Origin: an uncultured Erysipelotrichaceae bacterium
Lineage (GTDB): Bacteria; Bacillota_I; Bacilli_A; RF39; UBA660
Direction of reading: 5' to 3'
Length of the DNA: 34,333 nucleotides
NCBI GenBank assembly: GCA_902795215.1
Contig: CADBKG010000012.1
Location: 1-34,333 of the forward strand
Below the pieces are notes generated by a model. The model was not told the DNA's origin. It made no database searches and saw only the letters and a program-made list of their open reading frames with translations. Below, piece after piece: positions 18,698 through 27,126 of this stretch. Positions within the stretch are counted from its first letter, which is position 1. Every line of letters starts with the position of its first letter. A program made the position numbers and the translations under genes.

Positions 18698-19906
18698 ATG
18701 ATTAAGACACATTTAGAAATAGATTTAGATCAAGCAGAAAAAAACGCAAAAGTTTTAAAAGAAAAATATAGTGATTATAAATATCTAATAGGAGTATTAA
18801 AATCAAATGCATATGGTCATGGAGAATATATCGTTAATGCTTTAGTTAAAGGTGGTATTAATTATATTGCAGTTTCATATATAGAGGAAGCATTAAAAGT
18901 AAGAAAATATAATAAAGATATTCCAATTCTTTGTTTACAACCAATTTTAGTTGATGATTTAAAACTTGCAAATGACAATGATATAACAATTACTATAAAT
19001 ACTTTAGATTATTTAAGAAAAGTTATTTCCAATTCAAAAAGTTTTAAATTAAAAGTTCATATAAAATTAGACACTGGCATGAATAGACTTGGTTTTAAAG
19101 ATAAAAATGAAGTTAAAGAAGCAGTAGATATAATTAAAGAATCAAAAGGCTTAATTTTAGAAGGTATATATTCACACTTTGCAACAGTTGGAATGTTTAC
19201 AAAAAATTTTGATAATCAAGTTGAAGAATTTAAAAATTTAACAAGTTTAATAGACTTAAATAAAGTTCCAATAGTTCATTTTGGAAGTAGTGTAATAACA
19301 ATATCTCATAAAAAACTAAATTTTTGTAACGCTACTAGGGTTGGTATAGCACTATATGGATATAATGTATCACTAACTGAAAATACTGGTGGATTAAAAA
19401 ATAAGCTTAGAATTTTAAGAAATAGATATTATCAGAAAAAGTATAATATTAGTCCAGTATTAGTTAATCAAAAATTAGATATTAAACCATGTATAAGTAT
19501 GTATACAAGAATAATCGAAATTAAAGATGTAAAAAAAGGTGAATACGTAGGTTATGGTGCCACTTATAAAGCTCTTGAAGATATAAAAATAGCGATATTA
19601 CCGATAGGGTACTATGATGGTATTGGTTCAAATAATAATCATAGATTTGTCTTAATTAATGGAAAAAAATATTATGCAGTTGGATCTATGGCAATGAATA
19701 TGATGGCAATTAAAATAGATGAGACGGTTAAGATAGATGATAAAGTATGTATTTTAGGTGAAGGAATTACTCCAAGAAATCTTGCGCTTTTTGATAATCG
19801 AGGAGTAGTACCATTACTATTAGAACTTGGAAAAACTAATTCTCATTATTATTTAAAAAAGGGTAAAATAGTACATATAGAAGGTGAAGAAGATGAAAAC
19901 AAATAA
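18698..19906 (+). CDS. alr: Alanine racemase
   Basis: This 402-residue PLP enzyme makes D-alanine for peptidoglycan. The PLP lysine is K35 in VLKSNAYGHG. Other family motifs are HIKLDTGMNRLGF, EGIYSHFAT, RVGIALYGYN, the second catalytic Tyr in VGYGATYKA, and LPIGYYDGI. The usual VCMDQ text near the C-terminus is replaced by SMAMNMMAIKI, which is a variant. A short insertion (about 236-262, RILRNRYYQKKYNISPVLV) makes it slightly longer than the usual 370-390. The start has AAGGAG. It overlaps the ATP-grasp gene by 14 bases, implying translational coupling. Confidence 0.93.
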   Translation: MIKTHLEIDLDQAEKNAKVLKEKYSDYKYLIGVLKSNAYGHGEYIVNALVKGGINYIAVSYIEEALKVRKYNKDIPILCLQPILVDDLKLANDNDITITINTLDYLRKVISNSKSFKLKVHIKLDTGMNRLGFKDKNEVKEAVDIIKESKGLILEGIYSHFATVGMFTKNFDNQVEEFKNLTSLIDLNKVPIVHFGSSVITISHKKLNFCNATRVGIALYGYNVSLTENTGGLKNKLRILRNRYYQKKYNISPVLVNQKLDIKPCISMYTRIIEIKDVKKGEYVGYGATYKALEDIKIAILPIGYYDGIGSNNNHRFVLINGKKYYAVGSMAMNMMAIKIDETVKIDDKVCILGEGITPRNLALFDNRGVVPLLLELGKTNSHYYLKKGKIVHIEGEEDENK

Positions 19907-20912
19907 ATGGCTTTTAAACAAATTTAAAAGTATTAATAAAGGAAGATTTAAAAAACATGTTGACTTAATAAAGGAGAATTCTAATAAGTCTTATGCTTAT
20001 ATATATTTTGATATTATTAAAAACTTTATAACAAGAGGGACAGGATATACAGATTATTTTAGAGGAGATTACATAAATTTAACAAAGGAAGAAAAAAAGA
20101 CTTTTGTAACTGCGAAGTCATTTCATAACCTTCTTGCATATTTAAATAATCCTTCTTATGAAGTAGTGCTAAAAGATAAATTAATTTTTAATAAGGTATT
20201 TAATGATTTCTTAAAAAGAGAGTATTGTAATTTGAAAATTGCTTCTTTAGAAGAATTTAAAACATTTTTAAAAGGAAAAGAAGTTGTATTTGCAAAAAAA
20301 CCTTGCGGTGAAGGTGGACATGATGTAAAAAAAGTTACTATAAAAAATGAAGATATAAAAAAATTGTATAATGATCTTAGAAAAGATGGATATATGCTTG
20401 TTGAAGAAGAAATTATTCAATCAAAAGATTTAAATGAAATTAATCCTAATGTAGTAAATTCTTTTAGAGTTATAACTCTTTTAAAAGATGGTGAAGCTCA
20501 TATTATTAATACTGCATTAAGAGTAAATCAAACAAGTGATAATGTAATTGGTTCAACAGATGACCTATACTTTAGCTTAGGTGAAGATGGAAAGATTAAT
20601 AGTAATGTTATAGATGATTATGGAAAAGTATATGATACTCATCCATTAACGGGCAAAAAATTTAGTGAAGTAAAAATTAAAGGTGTAAAAGAAGCATTTG
20701 ATATGTGTAAAAAAGCAGCTTTAATTCTTCCAGAAGTTAGATATATTGGATGGGATATTGCTTTTACAGAAAAAGGGCCTGTAATGGTTGAAGGAAATGA
20801 ATACCCAGGATATGGACTTATTCAACACTATAAATTACATGATTCTAAGACGGGGCATTTAAAAGAAATTAGTGATATTTTAGGAGACGAAATTAATAAA
20901 ATAAAACTATAG
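19893..20912 (+). CDS. ATP-grasp enzyme (sugar-transfer-associated type)
   Basis: The ATG at 19893 lies six bases after AAGGTG; an in-frame GTG at 19884 overlaps that site and is rejected. The 339-residue protein looks like the ATPgrasp_ST (sugar-transfer associated) family. A helical N-terminus is followed by the ATP-binding segment VVFAKKPCGEGGHDV (about residues 125-140), YMLVEEEI, SFRVITLL and the metal/phosphate region GWDIAFTEKGPVMVEGNEYPG. ATP-grasp enzymes ligate a carboxylate to an amine or similar nucleophile via an acyl phosphate. The coupling to alr suggests a wall-precursor or D-alanine-linked substrate, but this is inference. No terminator separates it from the downstream tRNA-Leu. 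Confidence 0.8.
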   Translation: MKTNKWLLNKFKSINKGRFKKHVDLIKENSNKSYAYIYFDIIKNFITRGTGYTDYFRGDYINLTKEEKKTFVTAKSFHNLLAYLNNPSYEVVLKDKLIFNKVFNDFLKREYCNLKIASLEEFKTFLKGKEVVFAKKPCGEGGHDVKKVTIKNEDIKKLYNDLRKDGYMLVEEEIIQSKDLNEINPNVVNSFRVITLLKDGEAHIINTALRVNQTSDNVIGSTDDLYFSLGEDGKINSNVIDDYGKVYDTHPLTGKKFSEVKIKGVKEAFDMCKKAALILPEVRYIGWDIAFTEKGPVMVEGNEYPGYGLIQHYKLHDSKTGHLKEISDILGDEINKIKL

Positions 20913-20948
20913 ATTATTAAGTTTAAAAATGATAAAATTAGAGTGGCT

Positions 20949-21033
20949 GCTCCTATGGCGGAATTGGCAGACGCGCTGGCCTCAGAAACCAGTGAGTAAC
21001 ATCATACCAGTTCAAATCTGGTTAGGAGCACCA
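20949..21033 (+). tRNA. tRNA-Leu (anticodon CAG)
   Basis: The 85-base gene has acceptor arms GCTCCTA / TAGGAGC, the D-arm GGCGGAATTGGCAGACGC, anticodon loop CTCAGAA, a class II variable arm, the T-arm GGTTC-type loop ATACCAGTTCAAATCTGGT and an encoded CCA. The anticodon stem CTGGC/ACCAG has a C-A mismatch next to the loop. It reads the CUG codon. Confidence 0.92.
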
Positions 21034-21050
21034 TTTTATTTGGAGGAAAT

Positions 21051-21359
21051 ATGAACGAGATATTTGATGAACAAATAAAGTATGTTTCAGATATGATAAA
21101 TGAAACTAATAATGAAGATATAAAAAATTCTTTAAAAAACATAGCTGAGACACTATCAAGATTAAAGATTTCTATTAATGTGGATGACAATCAGGAAGTA
21201 GCTCAAGAAAGATTAAATAAAATAATTGGATTTATTGACGATATAATACAGAAAATATCATTATTGGATGGACCAACAGATGAAGAAATAGTCGATGGGC
21301 TAGAAATACTTAAAAGCAATTTAAAGAGTTTATTTGCAACAAAACATAATAATATATAA
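21051..21359 (+). CDS. Small acidic helical protein, unknown
   Basis: The 102-residue protein follows TTTGGAGG, 17 bases after the tRNA-Leu. It is acidic and almost wholly helical, with heptad-like hydrophobic spacing (QIKYVSDMI, LKNIAETLSRLKI, LNKIIGFIDDIIQKISLL, GLEILKSNLKSLF), which suggests a coiled-coil or small helical bundle. No cysteines, signal peptide or membrane segment are present. I do not recognise it. Its position suggests cotranscription with the tRNA. Confidence 0.7.
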   Translation: MNEIFDEQIKYVSDMINETNNEDIKNSLKNIAETLSRLKISINVDDNQEVAQERLNKIIGFIDDIIQKISLLDGPTDEEIVDGLEILKSNLKSLFATKHNNI

Positions 21360-21365
21360 AAACAA

Positions 21366-21390
21366 AGAAGACTAAATAAGTCTCTTTTTT
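21366..21390 (+). terminator. Rho-independent terminator, possibly bidirectional
   Basis: GAAGACT and AGTCTCTT form a stem with one bulge, followed by six Ts. It lies between two convergent genes and could also serve ftsW on the other strand. Confidence 0.5.
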
Positions 21391-21404
21391 AATACATTGA
21401 ACAT

Positions 21405-22484
21405 TTAATGCTTTGATACATTAAGTATTATCCCAATACTCATCATACTTACTAAAAGCGAAGAACCACCATATGATAAAAAAGGCAGAGTTACACCTGT
21501 AACAGGTACTAATCCTGTAACAACAGATAAATTAAGCATTGCTTGAAGTAATATTCCAATTGAAAGACCAAATATTAGATATTTTCCAAATAAATCTTTT
21601 GTCTTAAACAATATTCTTAATGAAGAATAAAACATAATTATAAAAAGTATAGAAACTAATATTATTCCTAAAAAACCAAATTCTTCACTTATTATAGAAA
21701 AAATAAAATCTGTTTCTGGTTCAGGAAGATAAAAATATTTTTGGACAGAATTTAAATAACCAGTGCCAAGAAGGCCATGTGGTCCTATTGCATATAAACT
21801 TTGTATAATTTGAAAGCCGCTGCCAAGAGGATCACTCCAAGGATTTAAAAATGAAACTATTCTTTTTAATCTATACGGAGCGACTATTATTAAACCTGCT
21901 ATACCAAGTAATCCAAACATTCCAAGTTTAACAAAAAAACCAAGTTTAGCTTTAGAGACAAATACCATAACAAGAAGAGTAATTGTCAACACCATCCCAG
22001 TTCCAAAATCGGGTTCAAGCATAATAAGACCAAAAAATAAGATAATAACAATTAGTATTGGAAATACGCCTTTTTTAAGACTGTTCATATTTTTTTCATT
22101 ATTTGATAAATACTTTGCAGTAAAAATAATTAATCCTAGTTTTGCAATTTCACTAGGTTGAATTCCAAGGCCCCCAATACCAAACCAACTTCTAGAACCA
22201 TTTCTTATCTTTCCTATGCCGGGAATTAAAACCAAAACAAGCAATAAAAAACATATAAATATGATTATATTAGAATATTTTTGATAAACTTTATAATCTA
22301 TATTTGATATTACTTTCATAAGTATAAGTCCAAGTATAAAAAATATTCCTTGCATAATTACGAAATGATAGGGTGTATTAAACTTATACTCTGACCAAAT
22401 GTAGCTTGATGAATATATCATTATAATTCCAAAAAGTGAAAGTAATATAACTGATATTTTTAATATAAGTGAATAATTTTTCAA
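21405..22484 (-). CDS. ftsW: FtsW/RodA/SpoVE-family glycan polymerase
   Basis: The 359-residue SEDS membrane protein has about ten helices. It polymerises lipid II into glycan strands and works with a class B penicillin-binding protein. Diagnostic segments are GIIMIYSSS, GSRSWFGIGGLGIQPSEIAK, EPDFGTGMVL, NPWSDPLGSGFQIIQS, LPEPETDFIFSIISEEFG and VTGVTLPFLSYGGSS. The SEDS catalytic Asp corresponds to the D of PETDF. The start is TTG after ATAGGTGAT. It lies downstream of mraY but a terminator stands between them. FtsW (division) or SpoVE (spore cortex) cannot be told apart from sequence; the neighbouring transpeptidase and mraY favour a division or SpoVE role over RodA. Confidence 0.92.
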   Translation of the reverse strand: MKNYSLILKISVILLSLFGIIMIYSSSYIWSEYKFNTPYHFVIMQGIFFILGLILMKVISNIDYKVYQKYSNIIIFICFLLLVLVLIPGIGKIRNGSRSWFGIGGLGIQPSEIAKLGLIIFTAKYLSNNEKNMNSLKKGVFPILIVIILFFGLIMLEPDFGTGMVLTITLLVMVFVSKAKLGFFVKLGMFGLLGIAGLIIVAPYRLKRIVSFLNPWSDPLGSGFQIIQSLYAIGPHGLLGTGYLNSVQKYFYLPEPETDFIFSIISEEFGFLGIILVSILFIIMFYSSLRILFKTKDLFGKYLIFGLSIGILLQAMLNLSVVTGLVPVTGVTLPFLSYGGSSLLVSMMSIGIILNVSKH

Positions 22485-22517
22485 AGTATCACCTATATTA
22501 TTTTATTAATTGGCAAT

Positions 22518-22542
22518 AAAAAAAAGACTATGAAAGTCTTTT
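22518..22542 (-). terminator. Terminator after mraY
   Basis: Read on the minus strand, the perfect stem AAAAGACT / AGTCTTTT has a 5-base loop and a T tract. It touches the mraY stop codon, so ftsW probably needs its own promoter or read-through. Confidence 0.8.
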
Positions 22543-23543
22543 TATAACCAAACACCATAGATTATACCAAGCATCGCAAGTATAAATCCTGCTGACCAAA
22601 ATAATTTAACAATATCTCCTTCTTCCCAACCAAGTTCTTCAAAATGATGATGAAGGGGAGCTTTTTTGAATACTTTCTTTTTAAATCTTCTAATAGATAT
22701 TATTTGTATTAAACTTGTAAGCGTTTCTATAACGAATACACCACCAATAAGTATAAGTGAAAATTCGTGACGTGTTAGAATTGCGATAGTTGCAAGTGCG
22801 CCACCTAATGCAAGCGATCCAACATCACCCATAAATATTTTTGCTGGATGAGAGTTAAATAATAAGAAACCTGCAAGCGAACCAAGTAGTAAAAATGAGA
22901 AAATTGCTATTTCTTCATTACCGTCTAGCCATGTTGTGCTCCATGCAATAATTCCAAAAGAGAAAAATGCAAACATTGAAAGTCCAGTTGCAAGTCCATC
23001 AAGACCATCTGTGATATTAACTGCATTTGTAGTTGCGACAAGAACTAAAAGTATGAAAATACCATATGTCCAACCAAGTTTGAAATTCCATTTAAAGAAA
23101 CTAAATGTTAAATCACCTGAACCACCGTAGCTTCTATAAATAAAGAAGAATACAACTGCAACTAAAACTTGCAATAAAAATTTTTGCCAAGATTTTAAAC
23201 CTTCATTACCACTCGTACTGGTTCTTCTAATTTTTAAATAATCATCTAAAAATCCAATAAATCCATATGATAAGAATACCATAACAAGTATTATCAAGTT
23301 ATGCGTAATAACTATACTTCCTCTAAAATAGAGAAGGGCTAAACAAATTAGTACTGGCAAGATAAATATAACACCACCCATAGTAGGGGTCCCTTGCTTT
23401 TTTAAATGCCTCTTATTTATAAGGACATTTATTTTTTGTTTAACATTTATTTTTTTTAATATTGGTATTGCAATAAAACCAGTTATAGCCGATGCTATGA
23501 AACCAAGCATTATAGCTAATGCGGTTTTTGCTAATATTAACAT
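22542..23543 (-). CDS. mraY: Phospho-MurNAc-pentapeptide translocase
   Basis: The ATG at 23543 follows TGAGGTGA, giving 333 residues, while upstream in-frame codons (to 23624) are not preceded by such a site. This polytopic membrane enzyme transfers phospho-MurNAc-pentapeptide to undecaprenyl phosphate, making lipid I. Signature motifs are KKQGTPTMGG, the Asp pair in GFLDDYLK, NAVNITDGLDGLA, KIFMGDVGS and the APLHHHFEELGW loop. It lies directly after the transpeptidase gene as in classic dcw clusters. Because that gene is interrupted, mraY is now far from the upstream cluster promoter. No terminator is seen between the inserted recombinase gene and mraY. Confidence 0.96.
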   Translation of the reverse strand: MLILAKTALAIMLGFIASAITGFIAIPILKKINVKQKINVLINKRHLKKQGTPTMGGVIFILPVLICLALLYFRGSIVITHNLIILVMVFLSYGFIGFLDDYLKIRRTSTSGNEGLKSWQKFLLQVLVAVVFFFIYRSYGGSGDLTFSFFKWNFKLGWTYGIFILLVLVATTNAVNITDGLDGLATGLSMFAFFSFGIIAWSTTWLDGNEEIAIFSFLLLGSLAGFLLFNSHPAKIFMGDVGSLALGGALATIAILTRHEFSLILIGGVFVIETLTSLIQIISIRRFKKKVFKKAPLHHHFEELGWEEGDIVKLFWSAGFILAMLGIIYGVWL

Positions 23544-23624
23544 AATATTCACCTCATAAACATTATACAACAATAATTGTATATTTTGATAGTATTCATT
23601 TAAAAAAAACATATATTTTGACAC

Positions 23625-24482
23625 TTACTGTGTTAACATAACCCTAATAATCCCACCTTTTTTGGCATAGTGTCCTTTTTTGGGACTTGTTTCAAGAATT
23701 GTATCTCCATATCCAGAATATTCTATGTTAAAATCACTTAACATTTTAATTGCATCTTTTTTGTTCATGCCAATTACATCTGGAACTTTAACATATGATT
23801 CTTCATACCACTCATATTCTTTTTCCATACCATCTAAATCTTCTTTTATATTAAGTGGTTTAATTGATGCTTTAAGTACATTTTTTGCAACTGGGGCTGC
23901 AACTGTACCTCCGTATTGTGTAACACCTTTTGGATTATTAATTGCAACATATATAATTATTTTTGGATCATTTGCAGGCATAAAACCAATAAAAGAAACT
24001 ATATAATTTCCTGCCATATATTTACCATCTTCAACTTTTTGCGCAGTACCTGTTTTACCACCAACTCTATAATTCTCTATATATGCATTATGTCCTGTAC
24101 CATTTGCAACTACGCTTTCTAGAGTATAACGCACTAAATTGCTTGTTTCTTTACTAATGACTCTTCTAACAATTTTTTTCTTATTTTTTAATATAGGATT
24201 ATTAGATGATGGTTCATTTACAGTTTTAACAATATATGGTGTAAGTAAATTACCACCATTAATAGCTGCGCTTACTGCATTAATCTGCTGGATAGGGGTA
24301 ACACTTATTCCTTGGCCAAAAGCTGTTGTTGCAGTTTCTACAGGCCCCATTTGATTAAGAGTAAATAATATCCCCGAACCTTCACCATTTAAATCTATTC
24401 CCGTTTTAGTTCCAAATCCAAATTTGTTCACATAATTATATAATCTTTTAGTTCCAAGTCTTTGACCAAGAACTACAAAACC
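23625..24482 (-). pseudogene. 3' part of interrupted SpoVD/FtsI-type transpeptidase (KTG motif, PASTA)
   Basis: This is the downstream half of a class B penicillin-binding protein. From the junction it reads GFVVLGQRLGTKR and then KFGFGTKTGIDLNGE, TTAFGQGISVTPIQQ and the KTG catalytic triad in YRVGGKTGTAQ. It ends in one PASTA domain (VPDVIGMNKKDAIKML, about the last 60 residues). It has no credible start: the GTG at 24431 lacks a ribosome site, and the open frame upstream of the junction enters element DNA and stops. Joined to the 30777-31880 gene at TGG it gives about 635 codons, with the KTG near residue 493, close to Bacillus SpoVD (about 646). It may be a live gene when the element is excised. 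Confidence 0.9.
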
Positions 24483-24520
24483 AGGGTTCTCGGGAGCGGG
24501 ATTTGTAGCTAAAAAAAAAA
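24470..24520. other. Left attachment site (attL-like junction)
   Basis: Host coding sequence (to 24480) meets CCA (24481-24483), then an unusually GC-rich element arm (24484-24500), ATTTG (24501-24505) and ten As (24511-24520). Confidence 0.65.
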
Positions 24521-24534
24521 GTTCGACATATTAT

Positions 24535-26118
24535 TTAGTTTTCAAATAAAACTTCTTTAACATTATTATCTTTAAAATAAATTTTTAGATTCATTTTATA
24601 TCTATTATCTAACTTTGTAACAATAATTTTATCTAATAATAAGTTAATAAAAACATTTAAATTATATTTAATATTTAAAATATTTTTAATTTCTTTTTCT
24701 ATATCGTTAATATTTGATGATATATCAATATCATCTTTTATGCTTTCTAACTCTGTATTTATTTTACTTATCTCTAATTCATTCTTATTTAGTTTATTTT
24801 TTAGATCATCATCCGAAATAATTTTAGATAAATTTAAATTTATTAATTTATCTTTATGTCCTATTAATTCTTCAAGTCTTTTTTCTAAATCTATTTTTAA
24901 TTTGTTGTTTGATATAATTAAAACCTCGTTATAAAGATTAGCCATTTCATTCGTAATTTTTTTTAAATACTTATCCATATAATTTTTTATTATATTTTCT
25001 AATAATTCATCTAATTTTTTCTCCCTAATAATTGGAGATTCGCAAACTAGCACTCCTTCATTTTTATATTTCTTACATACCCAAGTAGGATTACTTCTTC
25101 TATTTGACCCAGCACATCTAACGAATATTTCATTGTGTTCATTACAAATTAGTTTAAATGTATATTTTGATTCATCTATTACCTTTTGATTAGTTGTAAT
25201 ATGAGTATTTCTTGCTTTATGTTTTTTTTCATAAATTAAATTTGCTTTATCCCATAATTCTTCAGATACTATTGGTTCAATCAAATCAGTTTTATATATT
25301 ATATGTTCTTCTTTAGGTACCTTAATCTTTTTATGAGTTTTATAACTTTCTACTTTTGTTAAATTAGCTGTATAATAACCTTTATATCTAGGATTAGTTA
25401 GAAATTTTTTTAAAGTTGTACCTGAATAAACTTTTCCATTTTTATTTTTGTATCCTTTCTTATATAAAATATCCGCTATTTTTTCAAATGAATATTTTCC
25501 AGTCACATATAAATTAAATAAAGTTTCAATAATCGGTCTTTCTTCTTCATTAATAATCATTTTCCCATCTTTTCTGTAATAACCTGTTAAATTACCACCA
25601 ATAACTTTACCATCTTTAATCATTCTTTTAATCCCAAATTTAACTCTTTCTGATAATTTTCTAACTTCATCTTGAGCAAGAGATGACATTAAGGTTAACC
25701 TAAATTCACTATCTGGATATATAGTATTAATATTATCACTTATAAAAAATACAACTGTTCCATTATTAAGAAGTTCTTCAGTATATTTTATACTATCAAT
25801 TACATTCCTAGAAAATCTAGATATTTCTTTTGTAACTATTAAATCAAGTTTCCCAGTTTTAGAATCTTCAATCATTCTTAAAAAATTATCTCTATTTTTT
25901 ATACTAGTTCCACTTATACCTTCATCTATATATTCTCCAACTAATTTCCAATTCTTATTTTCATTTATCATTTCTTTAAAATAATTAGATTGATTTTCTA
26001 AACTATTTAATTGATCATCTTTATCAGTTGATACTCTTGCATAATAACCAACATTTAAATTCATATCAAAAATGGTTCTTCCAAGTAATAACTCACTTCT
26101 AGTTTTTACAATATTCAT
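24535..26118 (-). CDS. Large serine recombinase / integrase
   Basis: The 527-residue protein is a large serine recombinase. The catalytic domain (about 20-165) has NVGYYARVSTDKDDQ with the nucleophile Ser, GEYIDEGISGTS, and ISRFSRNVID with the active-site arginines. The recombinase DNA-binding domain follows (about 170-300; GNLTGYYRKDGK, TNPRYKGYY). A zinc-ribbon-like segment has Cys residues at ICNEH and WVCKK/LVCES, with His replacing one usual ligand. A long coiled coil (about 380-480) precedes the end. It lies 50 bases from the left junction and probably catalyses integration and, with a directionality factor, excision of this element. Its reading frame overlaps the end of a small upstream frame. 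Confidence 0.93.
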   Translation of the reverse strand: MNIVKTRSELLLGRTIFDMNLNVGYYARVSTDKDDQLNSLENQSNYFKEMINENKNWKLVGEYIDEGISGTSIKNRDNFLRMIEDSKTGKLDLIVTKEISRFSRNVIDSIKYTEELLNNGTVVFFISDNINTIYPDSEFRLTLMSSLAQDEVRKLSERVKFGIKRMIKDGKVIGGNLTGYYRKDGKMIINEEERPIIETLFNLYVTGKYSFEKIADILYKKGYKNKNGKVYSGTTLKKFLTNPRYKGYYTANLTKVESYKTHKKIKVPKEEHIIYKTDLIEPIVSEELWDKANLIYEKKHKARNTHITTNQKVIDESKYTFKLICNEHNEIFVRCAGSNRRSNPTWVCKKYKNEGVLVCESPIIREKKLDELLENIIKNYMDKYLKKITNEMANLYNEVLIISNNKLKIDLEKRLEELIGHKDKLINLNLSKIISDDDLKNKLNKNELEISKINTELESIKDDIDISSNINDIEKEIKNILNIKYNLNVFINLLLDKIIVTKLDNRYKMNLKIYFKDNNVKEVLFEN

Positions 26119-26251
26119 TTTCTTGCTCTTTCATTATTCTTTCATTAGCTAATTTAAATTCTTCAAATGTAATTTTACCTTTTTGATATAATTCTTTATT
26201 GATTATTATTTTTAATTCTTTTAATATTTTTTTCATATATACCTCCCATTT
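26099..26251 (-). CDS. Small open frame ahead of the recombinase, possibly frameshifted
   Basis: A 50-residue frame from the ATG at 26251 encodes a charged helical peptide (KGKITFEEFKLANERIMKEQ) and overlaps the recombinase start by 20 bases, a typical coupling. Its ATG has no ribosome site. The ATG that does follow a good site (GGGAGG, start 26238) reads MKKILKKN and stops. One extra A in the following A-run would join MKKILK to the same 40-residue body. Either this is a slippage or indel-broken gene, or the sequence has an error there. A recombination directionality factor or regulator is possible from position only. Confidence 0.4.
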   Translation of the reverse strand, partial: KWEVYMKKILKELKIIINKELYQKGKITFEEFKLANERIMKEQENEYCKN

Positions 26252-26280
26252 AATTTTATTAAATTTATTAGTAAATATGA

Positions 26281-26309
26281 AAAAACTTAAGAATATAAAT
26301 TCTTAAGTT
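26281..26309 (-). terminator. Terminator ending the cargo genes
   Basis: The perfect 11-bp stem AACTTAAGAAT / ATTCTTAAGTT has a 4-base loop, downstream of the 26332-27108 gene. It separates the cargo from the recombinase unit. Confidence 0.7.
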
Positions 26310-26331
26310 AAAAAAATTATACTATAAGTAA

Positions 26332-27108
26332 TTAAAAATTAATACCAACTTCATACGGAAATGCAATTGAAATATTTGTAGGTTCTTCGGTAAATATAAT
26401 TCGTTTATAATGTGCAATCATAAATCCAAATTCAAACATTGTTCCTTTTCCTACTATTCCATTTGGATTACATACTATGATGGCATCGGCTTTTTTGAAT
26501 TTATTCATGTGGTCATATTTATGTCTCCAAGCATCTCTATCATTTGTTAATTCTTGCCCTTCTAATAAAATAAAATCAGTACCCAGAGTTTCTGGAACAA
26601 CATTTTTTGTCCAAGGACTTAACACTTCAATGCCATGTTCATTAAATTTATCAATTAGTTCACTTATTTCTTTCATATTTTGTTGGAAACTTCCACATAT
26701 AACAACTTTTCTAAATTCTTTATTTATAATTCCGTTAATAACATTTTCAGAGTCATCTATTTTTTTACTTTTTTCCATATAAAATCTTTCTAATTCTTTA
26801 TCCAAAATATTTAGATATAAATTGGAATTTACAAAAACATGAATAATTAGTTGCATTTGTTCTTCTTTTGAAAGATCCTCAAAAATTCCAGTAGCATACA
26901 ATCTTACTGTTTTATTTGATATTTCACCAACTATATCAACCAGTTTTTCAAAAAATCTATCAAACTTTTTAAACATTTCATCATGCACTAATGTTTCATT
27001 AAAATAAATTTGTTCTTCGTGTAAAAGACTAATAGAACCATCTTTAAGTTCATACACTTTAGTTTCATTTGTATCAAAATGAACCAATATTTTCTTATTT
27101 GTTTTCAT
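26332..27108 (-). CDS. Nucleoside 2-deoxyribosyltransferase-like protein with Ppx/GppA-like N-terminus
   Basis: The 258-residue protein has two parts. The C-terminal half (about 130-258) has the nucleoside deoxyribosyltransferase-like Rossmann pattern: VVICGSFQQNMKEI, a middle KFKKADAIIVCNPNG, and GKGTMFEFGFMIAH, where the Glu is at the family's nucleophile position. These enzymes cleave or exchange nucleobases on deoxyribonucleosides or nucleotides. The N-terminal half (ILVHFDTNETKVYEL; RLYATGIFEDLSKEEQ) looks like the first lobe of an exopolyphosphatase/GppA-type actin fold, but degenerate; this is inference. It lies 18 bases after the SMUG2-like glycosylase gene and ends at a strong terminator. 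The ribosome site is GATGAGG. Confidence 0.7.
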   Translation of the reverse strand: MKTNKKILVHFDTNETKVYELKDGSISLLHEEQIYFNETLVHDEMFKKFDRFFEKLVDIVGEISNKTVRLYATGIFEDLSKEEQMQLIIHVFVNSNLYLNILDKELERFYMEKSKKIDDSENVINGIINKEFRKVVICGSFQQNMKEISELIDKFNEHGIEVLSPWTKNVVPETLGTDFILLEGQELTNDRDAWRHKYDHMNKFKKADAIIVCNPNGIVGKGTMFEFGFMIAHYKRIIFTEEPTNISIAFPYEVGINF

Positions 27109-27126
27109 AAAACCTCATCTCCTTTT

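Noticed and set aside
23680..24354. Several plus-strand frames opposite the transpeptidase 3' half
   Set aside because: The other strand encodes clear KTG and PASTA motifs; these frames are antisense shadows without ribosome sites.
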